Shown here one piece after another: positions 1-7,754 of a stretch of DNA of 36,535 bases. The notes beneath the pieces were generated by a model, which was not told where the DNA came from, made no database searches, and worked only from the letters and a program-made list of their open reading frames with translations. The DNA is from Deltaproteobacteria bacterium (GTDB taxonomy: Bacteria > Desulfobacterota > Syntrophobacteria > Syntrophobacterales > Syntrophobacteraceae): NCBI GenBank assembly GCA_021777755.1, contig JAJYDE010000041.1, forward strand, positions 1 to 36,535, written 5' to 3'. Numbering within the stretch: the stretch's first letter is position 1; every line of letters begins with the position of its first letter. Made by a program: the position numbers and the translations under genes.

Positions 1-682
1 CCCGGTAAAAGAGAGGAATCTCGCCCTCTCTTGAAACCAGAAGGGCTACACCGACCTGCCTCAGCCAATCCTTCCCCTCTTTATTTTTTCCCCTTTTTGC
101 AAGGTCCGAATCTGTCTGGCCGGCCATGTAGGTATAGTAGTTCGTAGTATCGAAGAGAAAACAGCCGGACTTGGGTTTTTCCAATTTAACTATCGTACTG
201 AAAAAAAGAGAGGCTATCCTTTGGAGGTCCTCGTCTTTTACTCTGTCCCATTTTTCGAAGTACCGTTCGGACGTGAGTTCGTCGACATCGACGGGCCGGA
301 TCTGTTGAACGGCGGTTGCCCGGTACCAATCCGGGAGAGCCCTCTTGGAAGTGGTATCGATCATCCGATTCAGGGCGGCATATAGAAAATACTCCCCGAG
401 CGAAGGTCCCTTTTCACTTTTGCCCTTCTTAATGACCGAATCGACAATGGGTGCAAGCCCGACATGGCTGTCCATGAGGTTTGCGAGCCAAAGTGCGCCG
501 TATTCTTCCACGGCCAGCTTGGTGCACTCGGCTGCCTTGCCGCCGGAAGCGAGCTGCACAATGCGTTCGGCACTTCCCAGGTAGATCTGGCTTACCACCT
601 TGGACTTGCCATTCACCCTGGCCGTCTCGCGGACGTAGTAATAGGGTCTGCCCTTTTTCATTTTTTTATGTATATGCGCCAT
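1..682 (-). CDS. IS1634-family transposase, N-terminal part (runs off left edge)
   Basis: The minus strand is open from an ATG at 682 to the window edge, about 227 codons with no stop. The protein begins MAHIHKKMKKGRPYYYVRE and continues with VNGKSKVVSQIYLGSAERI. This start is typical of IS1634-type DDE transposases, in which a short basic N-terminus precedes the RNase H fold. An aspartate followed by TTNYYTY, at about residue 185, could be the first catalytic Asp. The C-terminal half and the other IS end lie outside the window, so I cannot say whether the copy is intact. It points the same way as the BREX operon and lies just downstream of brxA. The family call rests on motif memory, not a search. 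Confidence 0.8.
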   Translation of the reverse strand, partial: MAHIHKKMKKGRPYYYVRETARVNGKSKVVSQIYLGSAERIVQLASGGKAAECTKLAVEEYGALWLANLMDSHVGLAPIVDSVIKKGKSEKGPSLGEYFLYAALNRMIDTTSKRALPDWYRATAVQQIRPVDVDELTSERYFEKWDRVKDEDLQRIASLFFSTIVKLEKPKSGCFLFDTTNYYTYMAGQTDSDLAKRGKNKEGKDWLRQVGVALLVSREGEIPLFYR

Positions 683-892
683 GGGGAGAGCATATCGGAA
701 GGGTCTCACAAAATCAAGATAAAAGTACATAACAAACCCAAATATTAAATTATTTTTAATATTATATTTTATTTATGTAGGGGCTCACGCCCGGACTGGG
801 GTTAAGTATTTGAATTTACATGTCCAGATGGGCAAGGGGGGCGCCAAACCCCGAAACTCCTGTCTGCTAAGAAGACAAGCGGAAAGTCTCGC
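683..892. other. Gap between BREX operon end and IS transposase, with AT-rich hairpin
   Basis: This 210-base gap should contain one terminal repeat of the IS, but I could not fix its boundary. Bases 735-775 are very AT-rich and hold a perfect 9-bp inverted repeat (AATATTAAA at 741-749, TTTAATATT at 755-763, 5-nt loop). A tiny frame at 896-867 (-), reading MSETFRLSS then TAG, starts in an ATGA overlap with the brxA stop. It may be the stub of a gene cut off when the element landed. No other gene is visible. Confidence 0.5.
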
Positions 893-1681
893 TCATCGCC
901 TATCCTCCTTTTTAGGGGTCGGGTCCCGTAGCATGACCAAAGCGTCGTCCAACCCGTGACGGAAAATGTCGAGCCTGGATGACTCAGCTATAAGGCTTCC
1001 GGCATGAATCGATTTAATCCGGAACGGGAAAAAACTTGGACTATCGATCAAGTCTTTCAAAGGGACCGAGCCGTTAGAGCGGGCATGGAGGGATGCTTCT
1101 GTCAGCCAGGCGATTAACCGGGAATCATCAATGGTCAGCGTCGTCCCGGCTGTGTAAATTCCCTTTGTATCGGTCTCCCGAAGCACTCCCCAATTCACAT
1201 AGGACCGTAATACGTATCGCGCACGACGTGAAACCGTTTCTCGTTCTCCGTATTGTTCTCGTAGGCGTCTCTGCACATGTGTTGCCGCAGCTGAACCCTG
1301 CAGTTTCAGAAGCCGACCGACCTGCACGGCAACGCTGGCCCAAAATGGGTAGACCGCCATAATCATTCCCCAATGGATAGGCATGTGGACAGTCCTAGGC
1401 ATGCGCCTGAGTAGTTCCAGACCTTCGCTGCGAAAAGGCTTAAGCTCATGCGGTACATTCAACCAAACCTTTAGCAGGATGGTAATGGTCTTATCTACCG
1501 ACCCTCGAACACCGGGTTCCGAAGACCGGAATGAATTTTTAATCTCTTCCGCAAGAATTGTTTTCGTTGCTGCCGCATCATTCCCCGCAAGCACAAGGGA
1601 CGCTGTCTTCTCGAGCCATTCCAAACGAATCAGGCGGTCTAAACCGATCTGATTATGCCGGCTATCTTTAGATGATCTCAA
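893..1681 (-). CDS. brxA: BREX protein BrxA (DUF1819-like)
   Basis: This 262-residue protein is predicted to be the last gene of a type 3 BREX locus. BrxA proteins are small, mostly helical proteins of the DUF1819 family found in several BREX types; their exact role in phage exclusion is not settled. No enzymatic motif is visible here, and the call rests on length, helical basic character and position directly after pglZ. The start is a TTG at 1681 that overlaps the pglZ stop (TTGA), with a GGCGGAG ribosome-binding site just upstream. No in-frame ATG exists until about 90 residues in, so TTG is the only sensible start. The overlap suggests translational coupling to pglZ. Confidence 0.72.
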   Translation of the reverse strand: MRSSKDSRHNQIGLDRLIRLEWLEKTASLVLAGNDAAATKTILAEEIKNSFRSSEPGVRGSVDKTITILLKVWLNVPHELKPFRSEGLELLRRMPRTVHMPIHWGMIMAVYPFWASVAVQVGRLLKLQGSAAATHVQRRLREQYGERETVSRRARYVLRSYVNWGVLRETDTKGIYTAGTTLTIDDSRLIAWLTEASLHARSNGSVPLKDLIDSPSFFPFRIKSIHAGSLIAESSRLDIFRHGLDDALVMLRDPTPKKEDRR

Positions 1682-3684
1682 GACTCCGCCCCTTCGATCT
1701 GAACAAACGGGACGATGATCTCCTCTAAAGAAACTCCACCATGGCAGACTATACGCTGTTTCTCCGGAACAAAGGCTTGTCTGGAAGGCGCCAGGAGCGC
1801 CAGATAATCATCCGGCAGCCCAATGGGGTCCCATTCGCTTGCAGTGGGGAAAACATTATTTACCTTTTCGCGAAGAACCGCGTCCGGATAAATTCGAACA
1901 CGTTCGCCACGCAGGTCCGCTACCGCACCTTCTGTTGGGCGACCACAACCTTTCGCTTCAATGTTTCCATGGTCGGAAGTCACATAGACACTGAAACCCT
2001 TCCCCAGAAGCAGGTCAATTAGTGCCCCGAAGTAAGGCTGTTGAGCCCACTGACGCACCTGATTATGCATCCCGGCAGTTCCAAGTTCCATCCCGTGCAT
2101 GATCTTGTCGACCTTGTCCACGACCAGTCCGGCGACCCTTGCTTTGGGATGAGAAAGTGCTTCAGAAAGGCTCTCCAAACTGCCGTCGCCCAGTCCCTTG
2201 AGGTACACGACCTCGTTTGGCGTAAAGCCTTGATCAGCCCAGAACTGCGACCACAGCGCGGGTTCCTTCTCCGTCGTCTGAATAGTATTCGGGAAAAAGA
2301 TGGGAGCCTTGCCGGCGAACGCAGCTTGGCGCGAAACGGATGTGAGTGAAGGAATCCAGGCGAAGACAGCCTGCTCCCGGAATCGGAAACCGGAATGTAC
2401 TGAGGTAAGCGCGTTGCGGACTACCAGCCATTGGTCCATGGCAAGGCCATCGACAACGATCAGTGCAACCTTAGCCTCACGGTTTTTTCCCACCTGCCGG
2501 GCAAGAAACCGCGGTAGGTGATGCAGCATGACCGGAGGCACAGGCGGCAGATTGATTAGCCCGGCGTACCGCTTATGGAGCCAGGCGGAAAAACCGTTGT
2601 CCACCAAGACCTGCAAGCCCTTCGCGAGCTCCTTCGCCTCCCCGGTGACTGGGTCGGGCTGCTCGTTTATTAACAGGATGAGTTCTGCCCAGCGACGGGC
2701 AAAGAGGAGCCAGTCCGTGTGCTTTGAGTTATCGGCCGGAATGGATTCCCGCAGGCTATCGATGAGCTTGCCCAGGCGACGAGGCCTGTCCTCGCTTGGG
2801 ACGGTTCGAACGCCGATGCTCACCCAGGTCTTGGCCAGGGTGTCTGCACGGTCGTGGGGCACGGAATGCAGCAAGCCTTCCACGAATAGGTTGTCGATGT
2901 AGACCCGGACGTCGTGATGGTCGAAGGGCAAATCGGCGGGGCTGGCGATGGCCAGACCGTAAGGCTTCTTGTCCTCACGAACGCCGTATTCACCTTTTCC
3001 TGCCTCTCGGTCGAGAAAAATCGTCCAGCGTTCTTGTAAAAACGTGAAGAAGGCTTCCCGGTCCGAGACAAGTATTTCCAAAGGCCAGTCGTCGAACGTG
3101 CTGTTCTGACGAAGAAGCTGAAGCAATCGCTCATCGAGGATGGCCGGGATTCTCTGGCCTTTGTAATGACGGCGCAGCAGCACCCGCAAGAGGTCTTTGG
3201 CCTCTTTGATCAACTCCGGCGCGATTTCAAAAACGTGCCGCAGGACAAATTCTTTCGTTGCATTATCTCCCAACTGGCCAGGCGCATGCCTCTTTTGGGC
3301 CTCGTACAGCGCCTCTAAATCCCCCCGATCAAGGACAGCAATTACGGGGTAGCTGAGAGTTGGGAAAATGTCACCGAGAGTAAAGGAAAGCTTGCGCCCA
3401 GCCTGCAAAAGATCATAGGGTAAAGAGTCGAGGCTGCTTGCGTGAGAGCGCAAGACGACTACTAATTCAGTCTGCTCGCCACGGTCCCAGCGGGACCGAA
3501 ACCTCGTTTCGTAAGCGTAACGGAACGCGATGTGGTCTTCGAACGGTATCAGCTCGAAGCCCTGCTCCCCGATACCCTGAAGGATACCTTCTTCGAGCAA
3601 CAGGCCATCCGGATCGGAAACCACGGTAAGTCGTGAAACGTCCGGCATGAATTCTCTCAGGATTTGATCGCGCCAGCTACTCAT
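1678..3684 (-). CDS. pglZ: BREX-3 alkaline-phosphatase-superfamily protein PglZ
   Basis: This 668-residue PglZ is the signature protein of all BREX systems and belongs to the alkaline phosphatase superfamily. The C-terminal PglZ domain carries a metal-binding aspartate in ALIVVDGLAMDQW (Asp about 412), a likely nucleophile region PSLTSVSRQAA (Thr about 448) and the metal-site motif YVTSDHGNIEA (Asp-His about 571-572). The N-terminal 380 residues are helical with no motif I recognise. The ATG at 3684 is preferred over a GTG at 3690 because GGAGGG lies 8 nt upstream. The gene overlaps the end of brxHII by 8 nt and the start of brxA by 4 nt, so the three are co-transcribed. No catalytic residue looks missing. 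Confidence 0.9.
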   Translation of the reverse strand: MSSWRDQILREFMPDVSRLTVVSDPDGLLLEEGILQGIGEQGFELIPFEDHIAFRYAYETRFRSRWDRGEQTELVVVLRSHASSLDSLPYDLLQAGRKLSFTLGDIFPTLSYPVIAVLDRGDLEALYEAQKRHAPGQLGDNATKEFVLRHVFEIAPELIKEAKDLLRVLLRRHYKGQRIPAILDERLLQLLRQNSTFDDWPLEILVSDREAFFTFLQERWTIFLDREAGKGEYGVREDKKPYGLAIASPADLPFDHHDVRVYIDNLFVEGLLHSVPHDRADTLAKTWVSIGVRTVPSEDRPRRLGKLIDSLRESIPADNSKHTDWLLFARRWAELILLINEQPDPVTGEAKELAKGLQVLVDNGFSAWLHKRYAGLINLPPVPPVMLHHLPRFLARQVGKNREAKVALIVVDGLAMDQWLVVRNALTSVHSGFRFREQAVFAWIPSLTSVSRQAAFAGKAPIFFPNTIQTTEKEPALWSQFWADQGFTPNEVVYLKGLGDGSLESLSEALSHPKARVAGLVVDKVDKIMHGMELGTAGMHNQVRQWAQQPYFGALIDLLLGKGFSVYVTSDHGNIEAKGCGRPTEGAVADLRGERVRIYPDAVLREKVNNVFPTASEWDPIGLPDDYLALLAPSRQAFVPEKQRIVCHGGVSLEEIIVPFVQIEGAES

Positions 3685-6538
3685 TGCCACTGCCCTCCAC
3701 CCGAATCACAAGCATCGGCACCATCTCGGGATAGGCCTGGGCCTTCTGATTAAGCTGCTCCTGGAAGCTTCGTTCCTCTTGCGCGAGAAGGTTCAGACGA
3801 TGGTTGCGGACCTGCTGCAGTCCAAGCCGCCCGATGGTCTTCCGGCGTGCTGCGAAGGCGTAGTCCGCCTTCTCGCGTTCGCGTGCCACACGGACCCGGT
3901 GTTCCTGAACGAGGGTTTCGTAGATAGGCTTCCCGTGTTCCTCCGCCGCTTTCCGCAGCTTTGCGAAGATGGATCGGGAGACCTCGGCGTCAAGACTGGA
4001 TCGAACCTGGATGCTTGCCGCGAGGCTTTGGTCCCACACGTGTCTGGCTGTAGGCATATAGACCATGCCGTTATCGGCCAGGAAGAGGGGCATGATCCTT
4101 CGCCGGTTCCACTCCATGGTCGCAATCGCAATTCGCCACAAGGACCAGACGCCCTGGACTTCACTGGAAAGTCCTGGAATCGACACGATAGGGACCGGCT
4201 GGCCTGGTGCAAAACGGGGGAGCCGCATGGCCAGACCGCGTACCTTCGGCTCTTCCAGGGTGAGATGACGGGCCGCTGGAAACTTTTCAGCCTCCTTGGC
4301 CGTAAAGACCACGTTGTCGTAGGTTTCGCCATCGGGCCAGGTGAGGTTCCAGCCCTGACTTCTCCTCTCAGCTTGGCCGCCGTGCGCCTTCAGGTAGCTC
4401 ACGGTCATGCGCTCGACCCAATGTGGCAAGGGGTGAGTCAGCAGCCGCTGGGCTTCGCAAAGCTCCAGGTCCTCGGTTACACCGAGCACGGAGGCGGTCG
4501 TCCGCGCTTCGCGGGCCTGCTCCTGCAAACGGACGACCACTCCCTCCACCGAGTCCTCCGCCCTCTCGGGGTTGAGAAGCGCCTCGACATACATTTCGTC
4601 GAACATCCTGCCGGCCTGGGCAGAATCGAGGACATCGCCGGTCTTGTCGATGCCGAACTCCTCGAAAATGACGGCGAGTTTTTTCTCCAATACTTCCCGG
4701 ACCCGGTGCTCGACCGAATCCTCGAAGACGAAGTTGACAGCACGGACGATATGAGATTGTCCGATGCGATCCACCCGGCCGATCCGCTGCTCGAGACGCA
4801 TTGGGTTCCAGGGGATGTCGTAGTTGATCACCACGTGGCAGAACTGGAGGTTCAAGCCCTCCCCGCCGGCGTCGGTGGAGATGAGAATACGGGCATCCCT
4901 AGCGAAGGTCTCTTGCACGCGCTTACGTTCTTCCATGTCCATGGAGCCGTTCAGGCAGACGACCGAGAACCCGCGCTCAGTCAGGAACCGTCGCAGCATC
5001 TCCTGGGTAGGCACGAACTCGGTGAACACCAACGCCTTGAGCTCCGGGTCGCCTTCTTCAGCTTGAAGGCGGTAAAGCCAGTCGAGCAGCACCTCGGCCT
5101 TGGCGTCCGGACCGCTCAGCTCGCAACGGGCCGCGGCCTCCAGCAGCAGCGTGACCTCGGCGCGCTCGTTTTTGAGCGCTTTGAGCCGGGTGCGAAGCAA
5201 TACTTCTATCTGCTCCTGGCCGTCCAGGTCCTCCCATTCCTCCTCGGAGGCAACCGGAAACAGGGTCAGTTGCTCCAGGGGCGCGGCGAGCACTTCGAGC
5301 CGCCTTTCGAGCGTGGTGCGGATGGCGCTGGTGCTGGAAACCACCAGCCGCTGCATCAGGATCATAAGAAAGCCGATGTAGCTCCGCTTTTCCCGCAGGG
5401 CCTGGTTGTAGCCCTCACGGACGTATTCGGTGACCGCCTCATAGAGGAGCTGCTGAGCGCGGTGACGCTCTTCCCAGGAAACCGGGCCAAGCTGCGTCCG
5501 GCGGGGCTTAAACAGCGGCTTCCCTTCAGCGTCAATGGCATGGCGCTTCTCGGTGCGGATCACATGCGGCTGGACCCGCTCACGGGTAACGCTGCCGATG
5601 TCCGGGAATTCCTCTGCGTCGATCAGTGACACCAGCCGGTGAAAGGCGTCGGTCTTACCCTGGTGCGGTGTAGCCGAAAGCAGCAGGAAATACGGCGCGG
5701 CTTCGGAGAGACCCTGGCCCAATTTGAAACGTGCCACCTGGTCGGTGCTGCCACCGAGACGATGAGCTTCGTCCACGACGATCAGGTCCCAGCCGGCGGA
5801 GAGGAGATCCTCGAAGCGTTCGCGGTTGTACTCGCCAACTTGAGCAGCGCTCCACCCACGGCGCTTGTCCAGGGGTTTGACCGAATCCATCGGCACGACG
5901 ACCTGTGAAAAGAGAGTCCACGAGTTGCGGGTTGCGAGCTGTGAATCTTCAGCACCCGGAACTCTGAACTCGTAACTCGGAACCGCCGAAAGGCGGCTCA
6001 GCGTTTTGATATCTTCGGGCAAGACAAGTTGGAAAGATTCATTGAAGTGGGTCCGCATTTCGGCTATCCACTGGCTCACCAGTCCTTTCGGGGCGATGAC
6101 CAATGTCCGTTTGACCAGTCCGCGGAGCTTGAGCTCCCGCATGATGAGACCGGCCTCAATGGTCTTGCCCAAGCCGACCTCGTCCGCCAGTAGATAACGT
6201 ACCCGGTCTCTGGCGGTGGCGCGGGACAAAGCCCGAATCTGGTGGGGCAGCGGGATGACGGAGGACTCGATAGGCGCGAGCAGCACATCCCGGGTAAGTG
6301 CGTCGGCCACCCGAGCGGCGGCGGCGACGTAGGCGATATGGTCCGGCGCGTTGGCGCCCGCGCTCTCCAGAGACTTGAGCCTGGAAGCCGGGATGCGGAC
6401 CACGGAGTCGCGGCCGGGCAGCCAGACGCGGCAGACAGTCTCTCCCCAAAGAGACTGAGTTTCGATGACCTGACAGAGTTGCCCATGGTCAGGGCTATAG
6501 TACCACAAATAGTCGCTTTCAAATTTCGCTAGAATCAT
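3677..6538 (-). CDS. brxHII: BREX-3 helicase BrxHII (SNF2/HepA-like)
   Basis: This 953-residue superfamily 2 helicase is of the RapA/HepA/SNF2 type, as expected for the type 3 BREX helicase BrxHII. Motif I is LADEVGLGKTIEAGL (Lys about 125), motif II is VVDEAHRLGG (DEAH about 256-259), motif III is LLLSATPHQGKTD and motif VI is QRIGRVDRIGQ, with NLQFCHVVINYDIPWNP before it. A long helical C-terminus follows. All ATPase motifs are intact, so it should couple ATP hydrolysis to movement on DNA. It begins by ATGA overlap with the RNA ligase gene and ends inside the pglZ start. Residues about 187-206 are an odd insertion encoded by a short degenerate tandem repeat (5920-5983). Confidence 0.9.
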   Translation of the reverse strand: MILAKFESDYLWYYSPDHGQLCQVIETQSLWGETVCRVWLPGRDSVVRIPASRLKSLESAGANAPDHIAYVAAAARVADALTRDVLLAPIESSVIPLPHQIRALSRATARDRVRYLLADEVGLGKTIEAGLIMRELKLRGLVKRTLVIAPKGLVSQWIAEMRTHFNESFQLVLPEDIKTLSRLSAVPSYEFRVPGAEDSQLATRNSWTLFSQVVVPMDSVKPLDKRRGWSAAQVGEYNRERFEDLLSAGWDLIVVDEAHRLGGSTDQVARFKLGQGLSEAAPYFLLLSATPHQGKTDAFHRLVSLIDAEEFPDIGSVTRERVQPHVIRTEKRHAIDAEGKPLFKPRRTQLGPVSWEERHRAQQLLYEAVTEYVREGYNQALREKRSYIGFLMILMQRLVVSSTSAIRTTLERRLEVLAAPLEQLTLFPVASEEEWEDLDGQEQIEVLLRTRLKALKNERAEVTLLLEAAARCELSGPDAKAEVLLDWLYRLQAEEGDPELKALVFTEFVPTQEMLRRFLTERGFSVVCLNGSMDMEERKRVQETFARDARILISTDAGGEGLNLQFCHVVINYDIPWNPMRLEQRIGRVDRIGQSHIVRAVNFVFEDSVEHRVREVLEKKLAVIFEEFGIDKTGDVLDSAQAGRMFDEMYVEALLNPERAEDSVEGVVVRLQEQAREARTTASVLGVTEDLELCEAQRLLTHPLPHWVERMTVSYLKAHGGQAERRSQGWNLTWPDGETYDNVVFTAKEAEKFPAARHLTLEEPKVRGLAMRLPRFAPGQPVPIVSIPGLSSEVQGVWSLWRIAIATMEWNRRRIMPLFLADNGMVYMPTARHVWDQSLAASIQVRSSLDAEVSRSIFAKLRKAAEEHGKPIYETLVQEHRVRVAREREKADYAFAARRKTIGRLGLQQVRNHRLNLLAQEERSFQEQLNQKAQAYPEMVPMLVIRVEGSGNE
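5920..5983. repeat. Degenerate tandem repeat translated within brxHII
   Basis: On the minus strand this stretch repeats the theme GAGTTCCGAGTTACGAGTTC, with variants such as AGAGTTCC and CGCAACTCG. It encodes the peptide SYEFRVPGAEDSQLATRNS in the helicase between motifs Ia and II. Such GAGTTNCGAGTT strings are usually found as short intergenic tandem repeats, and here one copy is kept in frame. The flanking codons (RLSAVP before, LFSQVVVPMDSV after) read like ordinary helicase sequence. Confidence 0.6.
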
Positions 6539-7224
6539 GCCCTGGTTTCCATCCGCAACCGATTGGCTTTGATGCCAGAATGTGTCCAGTGCCGTTCAAC
6601 TGCTTGAATAAAGGCAGGACGAACCAACTTGGCTCTCTGAACCAGCCAGTCGCCTTGGTCGAAGCGAAGATAAAGACCCTCTGCCGGTCTATCGCCGAGT
6701 TGTGACTGCGATAGGAGTTCACTCAGTTTCGCAAGCGTGAAATGACCTTGATCCACTTTTGGTACTTGAGAGATACCAAGCGCCCGAAAAATCTCGTCTC
6801 GGCGGGTGCAGGAGAAAAAACCATCGGTGTTTTTTTCGTAAATATCGAATCCCAAAAACCAGTCTGGCAATCGGTCATAGACGACCGAGTGCTGTGCATA
6901 GCACCATTCCCCGAAAAGAATGTAGCGGTCGGTCAATTGTTCGAAAAGCTCGTCAGTTCTTCGAGCCAGCCAGTCAGCGAGCTTTTTCCATTGCCCCGTA
7001 CTTGGAAGAGGCAAATACGCCCCTCTATTTTGGGCACGGATATTCCCCTCGGCGTCAAAGGAGAGCCCCAGATTCGCTCCGTCCACCTTTTCTTCAACGA
7101 CGAGTTCATGTCGAAGGAATTCATTTCGGTCGAATTCCGACATGACTTTGTCCCCCCTGACTTCAACCTCACCAAGAAGCGTCAAGTGTGAAGTGGAGGG
7201 AAATTTGAAAAAATCGTCTTTCAC
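6535..7224 (-). CDS. RNA ligase family protein embedded in BREX operon
   Basis: This 229-residue covalent nucleotidyltransferase is of the ATP-dependent RNA ligase (Rnl2-like) type. Motif I is EEKVDGANLGLSF with the adenylated Lys at about 46. Motif III is ILFGEWCY (104-109), motif IIIa is DWFLGFDIYEK (121-131), motif IV is AEGLYLRFD (Glu 182, Arg 187) and motif V is VQRAKLVRP (Lys 199). All motifs needed for ligase-AMP formation are present. There is almost nothing C-terminal to the core, so no extra domain is available for specific RNA recognition. It probably seals 3'-OH/5'-phosphate RNA breaks. ATGA overlaps join it to the PIN-like gene upstream and to brxHII downstream, so all three are translationally coupled. 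Its presence in a BREX operon is unusual to my knowledge. Confidence 0.8.
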   Translation of the reverse strand: MKDDFFKFPSTSHLTLLGEVEVRGDKVMSEFDRNEFLRHELVVEEKVDGANLGLSFDAEGNIRAQNRGAYLPLPSTGQWKKLADWLARRTDELFEQLTDRYILFGEWCYAQHSVVYDRLPDWFLGFDIYEKNTDGFFSCTRRDEIFRALGISQVPKVDQGHFTLAKLSELLSQSQLGDRPAEGLYLRFDQGDWLVQRAKLVRPAFIQAVERHWTHSGIKANRLRMETRA

Positions 7225-7754
7225 GCGCCCGTCTTCTTCGCATACTTTGCCCTGGCATAATCAGGACACAGGAAATGCACGGTAATCCCGACCTCGGCCA
7301 AGGCGCCCTTCCATCCCCACCATTTGCTGTCCGTCGCCTGTAAGACCGGCGGTTTACCCGGATGGGCGTTCGAGACAGCGATGAACTTCCGATCTGAGTT
7401 ATCGAACCGGGCCAAACCCTCATGATCAGGGAATTCGTGGTATGACTCGCCGTTTTTTGTAATCGCAACGCGATCCGCCTCTGGAAACTTCCACCGATTG
7501 TCATGGACCCACTTCATGAATTGGTCCCCCATGCCAGGCTGACCCTTCAGCGAGAGTTGTTGCCGATATTCGTCAAAGATTTCATACCCGGCATCCATAA
7601 CCAAGCCGCCTTTCTTCATGATATGTTCGACAGCTTCAACACAAGCCAGAACGCAGCCGGTCAACTCTCGCGGTATCGTCGCCGGAGCAAGGGCAAGATT
7701 TGCAGTTTTCGGCACATTGGTATCGACCAGGTACTTTTTGGGCAGGCCGTTCAT
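7221..7754 (-). CDS. PIN-like (probable RNase) protein
   Basis: This 177-residue protein opens with KKYLVDTNVPKT, the classic first strand and catalytic aspartate of a PIN domain (Asp 11). Further candidate metal ligands are Glu 40 (ACVEAVEH), Asp 118/121 (FDNSDRKFIAVS) and Asp 142 (QATDSKWWGWKG), in the order and spacing PIN domains use. This fits a Mg-dependent endoribonuclease. No antitoxin-like gene is adjacent; its neighbours are an ABC-type ATPase (its ATG overlaps that stop by 4 nt) and an RNA ligase (4-nt overlap). I infer that the ATPase controls the nuclease and that the ligase repairs or limits its damage. The substrate is unknown. The fold call rests on motifs only; similarity outside them is weak. 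Confidence 0.65.
   Translation of the reverse strand: MNGLPKKYLVDTNVPKTANLALAPATIPRELTGCVLACVEAVEHIMKKGGLVMDAGYEIFDEYRQQLSLKGQPGMGDQFMKWVHDNRWKFPEADRVAITKNGESYHEFPDHEGLARFDNSDRKFIAVSNAHPGKPPVLQATDSKWWGWKGALAEVGITVHFLCPDYARAKYAKKTGA

Noticed and set aside
3779-5629. A 616-codon plus-strand open frame opposite brxHII
   Set aside because: It is the antisense shadow of a helicase gene with all motifs intact; its sequence shows no domain and no ribosome-binding site.
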